In this document: one piece after another, positions 1-8,148 of the stretch | Layout: each line of letters begins with the position of its first letter | Position numbering within the stretch: the stretch's first letter is position 1 | DNA from: Pseudomonadota bacterium | Lineage (GTDB): Bacteria > Pseudomonadota > Alphaproteobacteria > Acetobacterales > Acetobacteraceae | Assembly (NCBI GenBank): GCA_021805565.1 | Contig: JAJZFA010000064.1 | Span: 1-64,000 of the forward strand | DNA: 64,000 nt | Reading direction: 5' to 3' | Position numbers and translations under genes: made by a program | Notes under the pieces: generated by a model | Databases searched by the model: none | Told to the model about the DNA's origin: nothing | What the model saw: the letters and a program-made list of their open reading frames with translations, nothing else

Positions 1-406
1 ACGAGAGAATCGTAGCCGCTGAAGTCACGCAACAATTTTCGCTATCCAACTGCGCCGTCCGGCCGGCGCCCCCAACGGAGTGAGTAAGCTGAGGAGTCCG
101 TTCCGGTTCCATTCCGGGTCAGCCTCTTAGATTAAAAGCCCCCAAACTCATCTACGAATTTGAATGCGGCGTATTTTCGGCGCCTCGACACCCAGCGTTC
201 GGGTCTGTAGCCTACCCTGTCCTGTTTAACTGAATTGCTATCAATCACGAGCAAAGCGTCGCGTCCGCGCCGATGCGACATGATCGGCGATCCCCCGTCG
301 TCAATTTTAGCCTCGGCAAAATTACTTCCACTTCCTCCCCGCTATCCACAGGCGCCCCCCCCTCCAACCCAATGCGCCGCCGCCACGCCTGCGCTATAAA
401 GCCCGC
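1..406. other. Upstream region of dnaB, no gene recognised
   Basis: This stretch ahead of dnaB holds no reading frame that I can defend on either strand. It contains a run of eight C residues at 355-362 and AT-rich patches around 120-240, which could contain the dnaB promoter. In many related genomes the ribosomal protein genes rpsR and rplI precede dnaB, but no rplI end is visible here. No clear terminator hairpin or tRNA cloverleaf was found. Confidence 0.4.
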
Positions 407-1906
407 GTGAATACCATAGATACGCCGCTGTTCGGCCTCTCCCAACGTCTCCCGCCCTCCAACGTCCAGGCGGAGCAAGCCCTGCTCGGTGCCCTGTTGG
501 CGAACAACAAAGCCTATGAACGGGTCTCGGAATTTCTCGCCGCCGAACATTTCGCCGACCCCATCCACGGCCGCATCTATCAGGCGATTTCCCGCCGCGT
601 CGAAGCCGGTCAGCTTGCCGATGCCGTCACCCTTAAAGCGGAATTCGAGCACGCGGGCATTCTGGAGGAGGTCGGCGGCACCGCCTACCTGACCCAGTTG
701 CTGACCGCCATGGTCGGCATCATCAACGCCGGCGATTACGGCCGCGCGGTGCTGGATACATGGCTGCGGCGGCAATTGATCGATATCGGCGAAACGGTGG
801 TCAACAACGCATTCGGCGCCGACGCGGAACTCGACGGCCCCCACCAGATCGAATTCGCCGAACAATCGCTGTTCAACCTCGCCGCCGACGGCGGCACCAG
901 CGGCGGCTTCATCACCTTCGAACGGGCGCTGACCGACGCGATCCTTGGCGCGGAACGCGCGTTCCGGCGGGCGGGTACCGTGTCCGGTTTGACCACCGGT
1001 CTGCGCGACCTCGACGCCAAAATGGGCGGCATGCATCCGTCGGACCTGCTGATCCTGGCCGGCCGGCCCGGCATGGGCAAAACCGCGCTGGCCACAAAAA
1101 TCGCCTTCGGCGCGGCCAAGGCACTGCTCGCCGAGGCTCGGATCAAAGACCCGAACGGCATCCCCAAAGCCACCGTGGCGGTGTTCTCCCTGGAAATGAG
1201 TTCCGAACAACTGGCGACGCGCCTGCTGAGCGAGGAAGCCCGCATCTCCGGCGACCGCATCCGCCGCGGCGATATCGGCCAGAAGGATTTCGACAAGTTC
1301 GTGCAGGTCTCGCGCGAGATTTCGGCACTGCCGATCCAGATCGACGATACGCCGGCGATTACGATGTCGGCACTGCGCACCCGCTGCCGGCGGTTGAAGC
1401 GCACGAAAGGCCTAGCCCTGGTGATCGTCGATTACCTGCAACTGATGCGCCCCGCCGCCGGCACCAAGCCCGACAACCGGGTGCTGGAAATCAGTATGAT
1501 CACACAGGGCCTGAAGGCGCTGGCGAAGGAACTGGCGATCCCCGTTATCGCGCTGTCGCAGTTGTCGCGGCAGGTTGAAAACCGCGACGACAAGCGTCCG
1601 CAACTGTCCGACCTGCGGGAATCCGGGTCGATCGAGCAAGACGCCGACGCGGTGATGTTCGTTTATCGCGACGAGTATTATTTGCAGCAGAAAGAACCCA
1701 AAGAGGTCGGGTTCGAAGGCAGCGGCGAGAAATTTTCCGCCGCGCTGGTGGAATGGCAGCAGCGCATGGAAAAGGCGCACAACCGAGCCGACCTGATTAT
1801 CGCCAAACAACGCCACGGCCCCACCGGGACCATCCCTCTGCTGTTCGAGGGCGAGTTCACCCGCTTCGGCGACATCGACCTGGTACACACCGAATATCGT
1901 GACTAA
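407..1906 (+). CDS. dnaB: Replicative DNA helicase DnaB
   Basis: Hexameric 5'-3' helicase that unwinds DNA ahead of the replication fork and recruits primase. The 499-residue product has the usual two-part build: an N-terminal DnaB domain (about residues 15-115) and a RecA-like ATPase core (about 190-495). The Walker A motif GRPGMGKTAL lies at 219-228, and the later stretches VIVDYLQLM (Walker B) and SQLSRQVE with the following DLRESGSIEQDAD are diagnostic of the family. Length is normal and there is no intein. The start is a GTG; no strong ribosome site precedes it, so the exact first codon is less certain than the identity. Three bases separate its stop from alr, suggesting cotranscription. 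Confidence 0.96.
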   Translation: MNTIDTPLFGLSQRLPPSNVQAEQALLGALLANNKAYERVSEFLAAEHFADPIHGRIYQAISRRVEAGQLADAVTLKAEFEHAGILEEVGGTAYLTQLLTAMVGIINAGDYGRAVLDTWLRRQLIDIGETVVNNAFGADAELDGPHQIEFAEQSLFNLAADGGTSGGFITFERALTDAILGAERAFRRAGTVSGLTTGLRDLDAKMGGMHPSDLLILAGRPGMGKTALATKIAFGAAKALLAEARIKDPNGIPKATVAVFSLEMSSEQLATRLLSEEARISGDRIRRGDIGQKDFDKFVQVSREISALPIQIDDTPAITMSALRTRCRRLKRTKGLALVIVDYLQLMRPAAGTKPDNRVLEISMITQGLKALAKELAIPVIALSQLSRQVENRDDKRPQLSDLRESGSIEQDADAVMFVYRDEYYLQQKEPKEVGFEGSGEKFSAALVEWQQRMEKAHNRADLIIAKQRHGPTGTIPLLFEGEFTRFGDIDLVHTEYRD

Positions 1907-1909
1907 GCA

Positions 1910-3010
1910 ATGACAGCCGAAACGGCTCCGGCGATTTTAGAGATCGATCTGGGCGCGATCGTCGCCAATTGGCGCATACTGAGCCGCCGGCATCCCGCGG
2001 GTCCGGTCGCGGCCGTCGTCAAGGCCGACGCCTACGGCCTCGGCGCCGAACCGGTCGCCGCGGCGTTATATGCGGCCGGCTGCCGCCACTTCTTCGTGGC
2101 CTATCTGAATGAGGCGCTGGCGATTCGCGCCGTAGTCCCGGACGCGATGCTCGCCGTCCTGTGCGGCCTTATTTCCGGCGCCGAGGACAGCTTTGCGGCG
2201 TACAACCTGACACCGGTGCTGGGTTCGCTGGACGAAATTCGCCGGTGGCAAGACGCCGCACGTGCCATATCTGGCTCGTCCAAGCCGCCGGCCGCCATCC
2301 TCCACATCGACACCGGCATGGCCCGCCTTGGCCTTAGCCAGTACGAACTGGAGATTCTGGCGCGGGAGCCGGATCGCCTGGACAGCATCGCGATCCGCTA
2401 CACAATGACTCACCTCGTATCGGCCGAAATGCCCACCGATGGGCTGAACCGGCTTCAAAGGGACCGGTTCTCCGCTGCCCGCGCCATGCTGCCGCCCGCA
2501 CCGGCCAGCCTCGCCAATTCGTCCGGCATTTTCCTGGGGCCGGATTTCCGCTCGGACCTCGCGCGCGCCGGCGCCGCGCTGTACGGCGTCAACCCCACGC
2601 CGGACCGGCCCAACCCGATGCGATCGGTCGTGCGGCTTTCGGTGCGCGTGCTGGCGGTGCGCGACATCCAGGTCGGCACCCCGGTCGGCTACAACGCGAC
2701 CTGGATCGCCGCCCGCCCCAGTCGGATCGCGACCGCCGCGCTAGGGTACGCGGACGGTTTTCACCGCAGCTTGTCCAGCCGTGGCGCGGCATACTTTGAC
2801 GGCACCCCCGTTCCGCTGGTAGGGCGCGTGTCCATGGACCTGACCACATTCGACGTGACCGACCATCCCGCCGTGCAACCCGGTTGCTGGCTGGAGGTTC
2901 TGGGCACGCATCTTTCCCCCGACGACGTGGCCGCGGCGGCGGGCACGAACGGATATGAGGTTCTTACCTCGCTGGGCCACCGCTTTCATCGCGTTTACCG
3001 GACGGCGTGA
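1910..3010 (+). CDS. alr: Alanine racemase
   Basis: PLP-dependent fold-type III enzyme that interconverts L- and D-alanine, supplying D-Ala for peptidoglycan. The 366-residue protein carries the PLP lysine in AVVKADAYGLG (Lys38) near the N-terminus, the ALYGVNP segment, and the VGYNATW segment with the second catalytic tyrosine in the C-terminal domain, followed by GYADGFHR and the GRVSMD motif. Length is typical. It starts three bases after dnaB and its stop overlaps the start of the following permease by four bases, so the three genes look like one operon. The pairing of dnaB with alr is common in Alphaproteobacteria. Confidence 0.96.
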   Translation: MTAETAPAILEIDLGAIVANWRILSRRHPAGPVAAVVKADAYGLGAEPVAAALYAAGCRHFFVAYLNEALAIRAVVPDAMLAVLCGLISGAEDSFAAYNLTPVLGSLDEIRRWQDAARAISGSSKPPAAILHIDTGMARLGLSQYELEILAREPDRLDSIAIRYTMTHLVSAEMPTDGLNRLQRDRFSAARAMLPPAPASLANSSGIFLGPDFRSDLARAGAALYGVNPTPDRPNPMRSVVRLSVRVLAVRDIQVGTPVGYNATWIAARPSRIATAALGYADGFHRSLSSRGAAYFDGTPVPLVGRVSMDLTTFDVTDHPAVQPGCWLEVLGTHLSPDDVAAAAGTNGYEVLTSLGHRFHRVYRTA

Positions 3011-3792
3011 ACATGATTCTGGACTTTCTGGCCGCGATCGGCCGAGCGGTGCTGGGCCTGTGCCGGGGCGCGGGCGCGATGGCGCTGTTCGGGCTGGACG
3101 GCCTGTCGCATCTGGTGCGGCCGCCGTTTTATGGACGGCTATTCGGCCGGGCGCTGGTGGAAATCGGCTATTTCAGCCTGCCGGTGGTGGCCCTGACCGC
3201 CGTCTTCACCGGAATGGTGCTGGCGTTGCAATCCTACACCGGGTTCGCCCGGTTTTCCGCGCAGGGCGCCGTGGCGAGCCTGGTTGTGCTGTCCGTGACG
3301 CGCGAACTGGGGCCTGTGCTGGCCGGTTTGATGGTGGCCGGACGGATCGGCGCGGCAACGGCGGCGGAACTCGGCACGATGCGGGTTACCGACCAGATCG
3401 ATGCTTTGTCCACGCTGTCCACCAACCCGATGAAGTATCTGGTCGCGCCCAGGCTGCTGGCGGGGATCATCGCCCTGCCGTTGCTGGTGATCGTCGCCGA
3501 TGTATTGGGGGTGATGGGCGGTTTTATCGTATCGACGATGAAGCTGGGGTTCAGCGCCGATAGCTATGTGACCAACACGGTCAATTTCGTGCGGATGGAC
3601 GACGTGGTGTCCGGTCTGGCGAAGGCGGCGGTATTCGGGTTCATCATCTCGCTGATGGGCTGTTATCAGGGGTACAACAGCAAGGGCGGCGCGCAGGGCG
3701 TGGGGTCCGCGACGACCCTGGCGGTCGTCAGTGCCTCGATTTTGATTCTGGCGCTGGACTATGTGCTGACCGAGATGTTTTTCGCCCGGTAG
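3007..3792 (+). CDS. mlaE: MlaE-family ABC transporter permease
   Basis: Inner-membrane permease of a phospholipid transport system of the Mla/Mce type, which moves lipids between inner and outer membranes. The 261-residue, strongly hydrophobic product has the family signature ELGPVLAGLMVAGRIGAA followed by ELGTMRVTDQIDAL in its centre and about five membrane segments. The GTG start overlaps the alr stop in the sequence GTGA; an ATG two codons later is an alternative. The partner ATPase (MlaF) and substrate-binding protein (MlaD) are not next to it, so the permease is separated from the rest of its complex in this window. No clear plus-strand terminator follows. Confidence 0.9.
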   Translation: MNMILDFLAAIGRAVLGLCRGAGAMALFGLDGLSHLVRPPFYGRLFGRALVEIGYFSLPVVALTAVFTGMVLALQSYTGFARFSAQGAVASLVVLSVTRELGPVLAGLMVAGRIGAATAAELGTMRVTDQIDALSTLSTNPMKYLVAPRLLAGIIALPLLVIVADVLGVMGGFIVSTMKLGFSADSYVTNTVNFVRMDDVVSGLAKAAVFGFIISLMGCYQGYNSKGGAQGVGSATTLAVVSASILILALDYVLTEMFFAR

Positions 3793-3897
3793 CGGATATC
3801 GTCGCCGCAGGGCTATCTGCGGCGGAGGCGCCGGCCGTCCGTTCGCGTTTGGGCGTGGGTCGCCGCGCGGTTTGCCGGGTCGCGGATAACCGGAGGC

Positions 3898-3928
3898 AAA
3901 AAAAACGGCGGTGCTTTTGGCACCGCCG
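3898..3928 (-). terminator. Intrinsic terminator on the minus strand
   Basis: The arms CGGCGGTGC (3906-3914) and GCACCGCCG (3920-3928) are perfect complements around a five-base loop, and eight A residues at 3898-3905 become a T-run on the minus strand. It would end the candidate sRNA and any read-through from the PH-domain gene. On the plus strand the hairpin is not followed by T residues, so it should not terminate the mlaE transcript. Confidence 0.85.
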
Positions 3929-3983
3929 AAGTTTAGGGAGGAAACGTCCAAGAAAGCAGTGCGCCAAAAGCGCGCTGCTGGAC
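3898..3983 (-). ncRNA. Candidate trans-acting small RNA with anti-Shine-Dalgarno linker
   Basis: Read on the minus strand, three parts follow each other. First comes a stem-loop (3983 down to 3946) closed by GTCCA/TGGAC with an inner stem GCAG-c-GCGC around a TTTTG loop. Next is an unpaired linker (3945-3929) reading GTTTCCTCCCTAAACTT, which contains CCTCC, complementary to a ribosome binding site. Last is a perfect 9-bp G+C-rich hairpin (3928-3906) followed by eight T residues, a textbook intrinsic terminator. A -35/-10 pair with 17-base spacing sits just upstream. The layout resembles CU-rich sRNAs described in other Alphaproteobacteria (for example the CcsR RNAs of Rhodobacter), but I cannot assign it to a known family. 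It could also be the 3' end of the mRNA from the gene ending at 4133. Confidence 0.5.
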
Positions 3984-3985
3984 TA

Positions 3986-4014
3986 TTTATGGCCCCTGCA
4001 TATGCGGGGCGCAA
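3986..4014 (-). promoter_or_regulatory. Putative sigma-70-type promoter for the candidate sRNA
   Basis: On the minus strand TTGCGC (4014-4009) and CATAAA (3991-3986) are separated by exactly 17 bases and lie just upstream of the first stem-loop. Matches to TTGACA and TATAAT are partial (3/6 and 4/6), so this is a suggestion only. Confidence 0.35.
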
Positions 4015-4132
4015 GGGAAGTTTGCTGCGCTGCACCATTTTATGTGTTGTTGCCAATAATGTGATCTATTTGCCACGGTCGTCTGGTGCCGACAACGCGG
4101 GTTGGCCTTAGGGTTCCCGGCGTAGGTTCTGC

Positions 4133-4594
4133 CTAACCGACCACAATGGCATTTCGCAGTGTGAGCGGTTCGGCGATGCGCCGAAGCGGCTCCCAACTGC
4201 CGCCGATGCCGCGTATCGCGACCGTGCCGTAATTGAAAATCCGGCCGCCAATTCCCTGACGGACATCGACCGATTCGACCTTCGACAGGTTGATCTCCTC
4301 GGTGCGGCGTACGATCCAGCCGGCCTTGTAAATGATGCGCTTGTCCGTCACGACGATCTCGGTCGTAACGCGGACATACCAGGACCGCAGAAACGAAACG
4401 ACGGCCAAGGCCAGAAAAATGGCCGCGACGGCCAACGCGGCCAAGGCTGGCTGGCCAGTCAGACCGAGACTGACACCGAGCAATCCCGCGGCAGGAAGGC
4501 AGAATGCGATGGCGTGGGCGTAGATCGACCAATGCAGAATGCCGACGCATTTCACGGTTTCGTCCGGTTGCAGCACTTTCTTATAATAGGCCAT
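4133..4594 (-). CDS. Bacterial PH-domain (DUF304-like) membrane protein
   Basis: A 153-residue protein with two adjacent membrane segments at about residues 24-44 and 50-70, then a soluble bacterial pleckstrin-homology-like domain. The stretch TEIVVTDKRIIYKAGWIVRRTEEI followed by LSKVESVDVRQGIGGRIF is the typical core of the bPH2/DUF304 family, shown here in two parts. The function of these proteins is not established; they are membrane-anchored and thought to bind partners or lipids. A good ribosome site (AAGGGA) precedes the ATG. The next minus-strand gene upstream (the transporter ending at 4667) is 72 bases away and could share its transcript. Confidence 0.8.
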   Translation of the reverse strand: MAYYKKVLQPDETVKCVGILHWSIYAHAIAFCLPAAGLLGVSLGLTGQPALAALAVAAIFLALAVVSFLRSWYVRVTTEIVVTDKRIIYKAGWIVRRTEEINLSKVESVDVRQGIGGRIFNYGTVAIRGIGGSWEPLRRIAEPLTLRNAIVVG

Positions 4595-4666
4595 GTGATC
4601 CCTTTCTCGTCGCCGCTTTGCGTTGCTTGACCCAGGCGGTCACCCTGGCGGCCTGTTCGGAAGGCC

Positions 4667-5935
4667 TTATCCGAACACGAATACTCCGGCTATCGCCAGT
4701 GCCAGTGCCGGGGGCATGACCAGGACACCCAGCTTGAGAAAGCGCCATGCACTGACATTCAGGCCCTCGCGCCGCAACGCCGTAAGCCACAATATCGTGG
4801 CCAACGATCCGGTCACGGATAAATTTGGCCCCAGATCGACCCCGATCAGCACGGCCGCCCGCACCTGCTCGGGCACGCTGGTGGCCTCTACCACCCGTCC
4901 CGCCAGCAGCCCGGCTGGCAGGTTGTTCGCCAGATTGCAGCCCAATGCGAGGACCGATCCCGCGATCCAGGCGGCGCCGGTGGTGGACTGCCGGACCAAG
5001 TCGCCCAACAGTATTGAAAGATCGCCGGTAACGCCGGTTTTCTCCAGCGCCCCGACCAGGACGAACAAGCCCGCCACCAGTGGCAGTACGCCCCACGAGA
5101 TTGCCCTCGCCACCGCCATCGGACGGCTTTCAGACCGGATCAAGACCAGGATCGCCGTTGCCGCCCCTGCCAGGAACGTGGGCAAACCCAACTGAAGCCC
5201 GAACCCCGACGACACCAGCAGCACGATCGCCGTGACCGTGATGCCGAATGCAGCCAGCTTTCCGCATGTCGTCAATGCCGGAACGGCGATATCGAAGGCG
5301 ACGGGTTCCCGCAAATGCACGCGCTGGGTCCAGCGCAAGACCAAGAATGTCGTCGCGACAGATAGCACCGACGGCAATGCATACGTTGGCAGCCAGCGCA
5401 TCAACGGTGGCATTTGACTGCCGTATATCACCAGATTGGCGGGGTTCGAGATTGGCAGCACAAAGCTCGCGGCGTTGGCGATGAAAGCACAGATGAGCAG
5501 ATAGGGCAGGGTTTCCTTCACCTTCGCGGTGCGGACCACGGCGGCGACAGCGGGCGTCAGCACCACCGCCGTCGCGTCGTTGGACAGAAACACGGTGACG
5601 ATCGTACCAACGCCGAAAATCAGGCCGAACAATCTTGTGGCCGATCCGTTGGCGTGTGCCGCGGCTTTCGCTGCCAGCCAGTCGAACAGGCCTTCTTGCC
5701 GCGCGAGTTCGGCCAGCAGCATCATGCCGATCAGGAACAGATACACGTCGGTGCCCTTGGCGACACCCGCCAGCGCGTCGGCCGGCGACAACAGGCCCAG
5801 AGCCAGCAGCAGTCCGGCGCCGGTCACAGCCCACACGAATTCCGGCCAGGCGAATGGCCGGACGATCACCCCGGCTGTCGCGGCGGCGGCGATGCCCCAG
5901 ATTGTCCAGGGACTCGCGGCGAACGCACCCATCAT
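4667..5935 (-). CDS. ArsB/SLC13-like ion transporter
   Basis: A 422-residue, highly hydrophobic permease of the ArsB/NhaD (ion transporter) superfamily. Two repeats are visible, each with the characteristic broken helix: LSNDATAVVLTPAV in the first half and CNLANNLPAGLL in the second, the Asn-rich loops seen in arsenite and citrate-type carriers. The substrate cannot be read from sequence; arsenite is possible, but no arsR or arsC is adjacent. The start ATG at 5935 overlaps the stop of the upstream MFS gene in ATGA, so the two transporters are very likely translated from one message. Confidence 0.82.
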   Translation of the reverse strand: MMGAFAASPWTIWGIAAAATAGVIVRPFAWPEFVWAVTGAGLLLALGLLSPADALAGVAKGTDVYLFLIGMMLLAELARQEGLFDWLAAKAAAHANGSATRLFGLIFGVGTIVTVFLSNDATAVVLTPAVAAVVRTAKVKETLPYLLICAFIANAASFVLPISNPANLVIYGSQMPPLMRWLPTYALPSVLSVATTFLVLRWTQRVHLREPVAFDIAVPALTTCGKLAAFGITVTAIVLLVSSGFGLQLGLPTFLAGAATAILVLIRSESRPMAVARAISWGVLPLVAGLFVLVGALEKTGVTGDLSILLGDLVRQSTTGAAWIAGSVLALGCNLANNLPAGLLAGRVVEATSVPEQVRAAVLIGVDLGPNLSVTGSLATILWLTALRREGLNVSAWRFLKLGVLVMPPALALAIAGVFVFG

Positions 5936-7161
5936 GCGGCTTCCGGCTGTCCGGTGGCCGCCTCCTTCGTCTCCGGCATCAGCACAGCGAAGAATATCAA
6001 GGCGCATACGGCGATGGCGGCCAGATATAGAAACCCGGTTTGGTAGCCGAACCATTGCACCGCGAAACCGGCTGTCGCGTTGCTGAGCGTGGCGCCGATC
6101 CCGGTCGCCAGTGCCGTCAGACCCTGCGCCAGATTGAAACGGCCGGTGCCGCGCATGAGGTCGGAGGCGATCAATACCGAGATCACGCCGAAAATGCCGG
6201 CCGCCACGCCGTCCAGCACCTGAATACCGACAACGGCATACGGGCTGGTTGTCACCGAAAACAAAACGCCCCGCACCGGCAGCACCGCCAGGGCGATGAG
6301 GAAGATCGGCTTGCGGCCGGCGCCGCCCGCCGACGCCCGCCCGACGCAGAAGGCAACGCCGACCATGACGAACTGAGCGGCGACGATGCAGGCGGACAGC
6401 GCGATGGTGTCCTGGCCGGGATGGGTTCGCGCCAGAACCTGTCCCGCCATCGGCAGCATCGCCGCGTTGGCGAAGTGAAACAACACGACCGAGGCCAGGA
6501 ATATTCGCAGGTCTCGCCGCCCGATCAGGTCCCGGAAGGATATTGGTTCGCCGGTATGAGATGGGTCTTCGCCGCCGCGCGCCCGGTCGTTGTCGATTTC
6601 CCTGGGGTTGACCCAGGTAACGATCGCCGCGCTCGCCAGGGCGAACGCGCAGACCAGATAGAAAATCCACCGATAGCCCAGGTAATGCCCAAGAGCTCCG
6701 GCCAGCACGGCAGCGGTCAGATTACCCGCGTGATTGAAACTTTCGTTGCGGCCGATCCGCGCATCCAGCCGTCGCCGCCCGACCAGGCCGAGCGACAGGG
6801 CGGCGATGGCGGGGGGGATGATGGCGGAGGCGGAACCGAGAACCGCTTGTGCGGCGATCACGGACCAGAAATGCGGGAACAGCACGATCAGCAGACAGCC
6901 GGTTCCAACCATCAGACCGGACCCACCGATTAGTGCCCGCTTTGCTCGCGTCCCGTCCACCACCAGCCCGGCTGGGATCTGGCACAGGGCCGCGGCGATC
7001 GAGGACGCGGCCATGGCGAGCCCGATTGCGCCCGCATTCCAGTGCAGCGAGCCTTTCAGGAACACCGACAAATAGGGACCGACGCCATCGCGCACGTCGG
7101 ACATGAGCAGGTTGATGCCGTCCAGGCCGCGCAGCGACCGCACGGAGGGTCCGGCCGTCAT
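5932..7161 (-). CDS. Major facilitator superfamily transporter
   Basis: A 409-residue secondary transporter with about twelve membrane segments. The N-terminal half opens with SDVRDGVGPYLSVFL and continues with a conserved loop QIPAGLVVDGTRAKRALIGG, the MFS motif A region between helices 2 and 3. The second half repeats this fold. Drug or metabolite efflux is the likely class of function, without evidence for a substrate. It is coupled by a four-base overlap to the ArsB-like gene downstream. The pairing of an MFS carrier with an ArsB-like carrier suggests a shared detoxification role, which is inference. Confidence 0.85.
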   Translation of the reverse strand: MTAGPSVRSLRGLDGINLLMSDVRDGVGPYLSVFLKGSLHWNAGAIGLAMAASSIAAALCQIPAGLVVDGTRAKRALIGGSGLMVGTGCLLIVLFPHFWSVIAAQAVLGSASAIIPPAIAALSLGLVGRRRLDARIGRNESFNHAGNLTAAVLAGALGHYLGYRWIFYLVCAFALASAAIVTWVNPREIDNDRARGGEDPSHTGEPISFRDLIGRRDLRIFLASVVLFHFANAAMLPMAGQVLARTHPGQDTIALSACIVAAQFVMVGVAFCVGRASAGGAGRKPIFLIALAVLPVRGVLFSVTTSPYAVVGIQVLDGVAAGIFGVISVLIASDLMRGTGRFNLAQGLTALATGIGATLSNATAGFAVQWFGYQTGFLYLAAIAVCALIFFAVLMPETKEAATGQPEAA

Positions 7162-7228
7162 GGCTGGCGAAACTGCGTTGTTCTACCGGTCTGCGGCTGG
7201 TGTGCCGGGGTGGCCGCAAAGGCGCGTA

Positions 7229-7510
7229 TCAAGCGACCTTGACGTCCTTCCAGAAGCCAAACCGCCCGCCCACGGCCTGCATGGACGGCTGGGGACGTTC
7301 GTACGACCAGGCCGCGCGTTCGTACCGTTTGCCCTCGACGCATGCATCATAGAACTGGACGCCATGCGGGCAGGCCCGATCGGAGTCGGTCTTGTTTGCC
7401 TTTTCCAGCACGTTCGGCTGTGTTGCCGCTGCGGGAAAGTATGCGTATCCGCCGTTACTCACGATGTCTTCGCTGTCGGCGATCACGTGTCCGTTCAAGG
7501 TGGCTTTCAT
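7229..7510 (-). CDS. DUF427 domain protein
   Basis: A 93-residue soluble protein of the DUF427 family, small beta-rich proteins of unknown role. Family features seen are the opening NGHVIADSED, the GGYAYFP segment and the end GRFGFWKDVKV, which matches the usual C-terminal boundary. Length is normal for the single-domain form. It stands alone between the MFS and pncC-like genes on the same strand; the gap to the pncC-like gene is about 50 bases, so cotranscription is possible. Confidence 0.8.
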   Translation of the reverse strand: MKATLNGHVIADSEDIVSNGGYAYFPAAATQPNVLEKANKTDSDRACPHGVQFYDACVEGKRYERAAWSYERPQPSMQAVGGRFGFWKDVKVA

Positions 7511-7561
7511 ATCCGTTATCTCCTGTGTTGCGGCGCATATGGGGCCGGGGGCTGTCCGCGT

Positions 7562-8047
7562 TCAGAGGGCGGCGTGGATCATTTTGAAGGCATGGGAAAC
7601 TGTTGACGCCCGGATGGCGGTACGGTCGCCCGGAAAAACGACGCGGCCGGTCACGGTGGGCCTGCCGGTTTGCGCGAGGCCGAACCAGACCAGTCCGACG
7701 GGCTTGTCCGTGCTGCCGCCGCCGGGGCCGGCCACGCCGGTTACCGCGATCGCGATAGCGGCTCGGGACCGAGTCAGCGCGCCCTCGGCCATGGCCCCGG
7801 CGACTGGTTCGCTGACCGCTCCGTTGGCTTCGATCAGTGCCAGCGGCACACCGATCATCTGGTTTTTGGCATCGTTGGAATAGGTCACGAAGCCGCGGTC
7901 CACCACATCCGACGATCCGGCGATGGCGGTCAGCGCCGCGGCGATCAGCCCGCCGGTGCAGCTTTCGGCGGTGGCCAGCATAATCCCACGGGACCGGCAG
8001 GCCGCGAGGAGGGCTTCGGCGTCGAGCAGGTGCGAGGCATGCAACAT
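7562..8047 (-). CDS. pncC: Nicotinamide-nucleotide amidohydrolase PncC-like (CinA C-terminal family)
   Basis: A CinA C-terminal domain protein of 161 residues, the family whose characterised members deamidate nicotinamide mononucleotide to nicotinic acid mononucleotide in the pyridine nucleotide salvage cycle. Clear motifs are TAESCTGGLIAAALT with the catalytic serine, VDRGFVTYSNDAKNQMIGV and VTGVAGPGGGSTDKPVGLVW. I place the start at the ATG at 8047; the frame stays open further upstream, but the added residues (33) look unlike protein and would run to the divergent P450 gene. The stand-alone domain without the N-terminal CinA part is common in Proteobacteria. Confidence 0.88.
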   Translation of the reverse strand: MLHASHLLDAEALLAACRSRGIMLATAESCTGGLIAAALTAIAGSSDVVDRGFVTYSNDAKNQMIGVPLALIEANGAVSEPVAGAMAEGALTRSRAAIAIAVTGVAGPGGGSTDKPVGLVWFGLAQTGRPTVTGRVVFPGDRTAIRASTVSHAFKMIHAAL

Positions 8048-8148
8048 CGTGGGGTCCGGTTCTGGCGTGGGATGCGGGCAGGAGATGTGGCTTGATTCGA
8101 TTACCCAGGCGCCCGTATCCTGCCGTATAAGAGTCTTGGGAGGCAATC

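Noticed and set aside
5936-6670. Upstream extension of the ArsB-like frame
   Set aside because: It overlaps the MFS gene in another frame; the ATG at 5935 gives the ATGA overlap and a normal family length.
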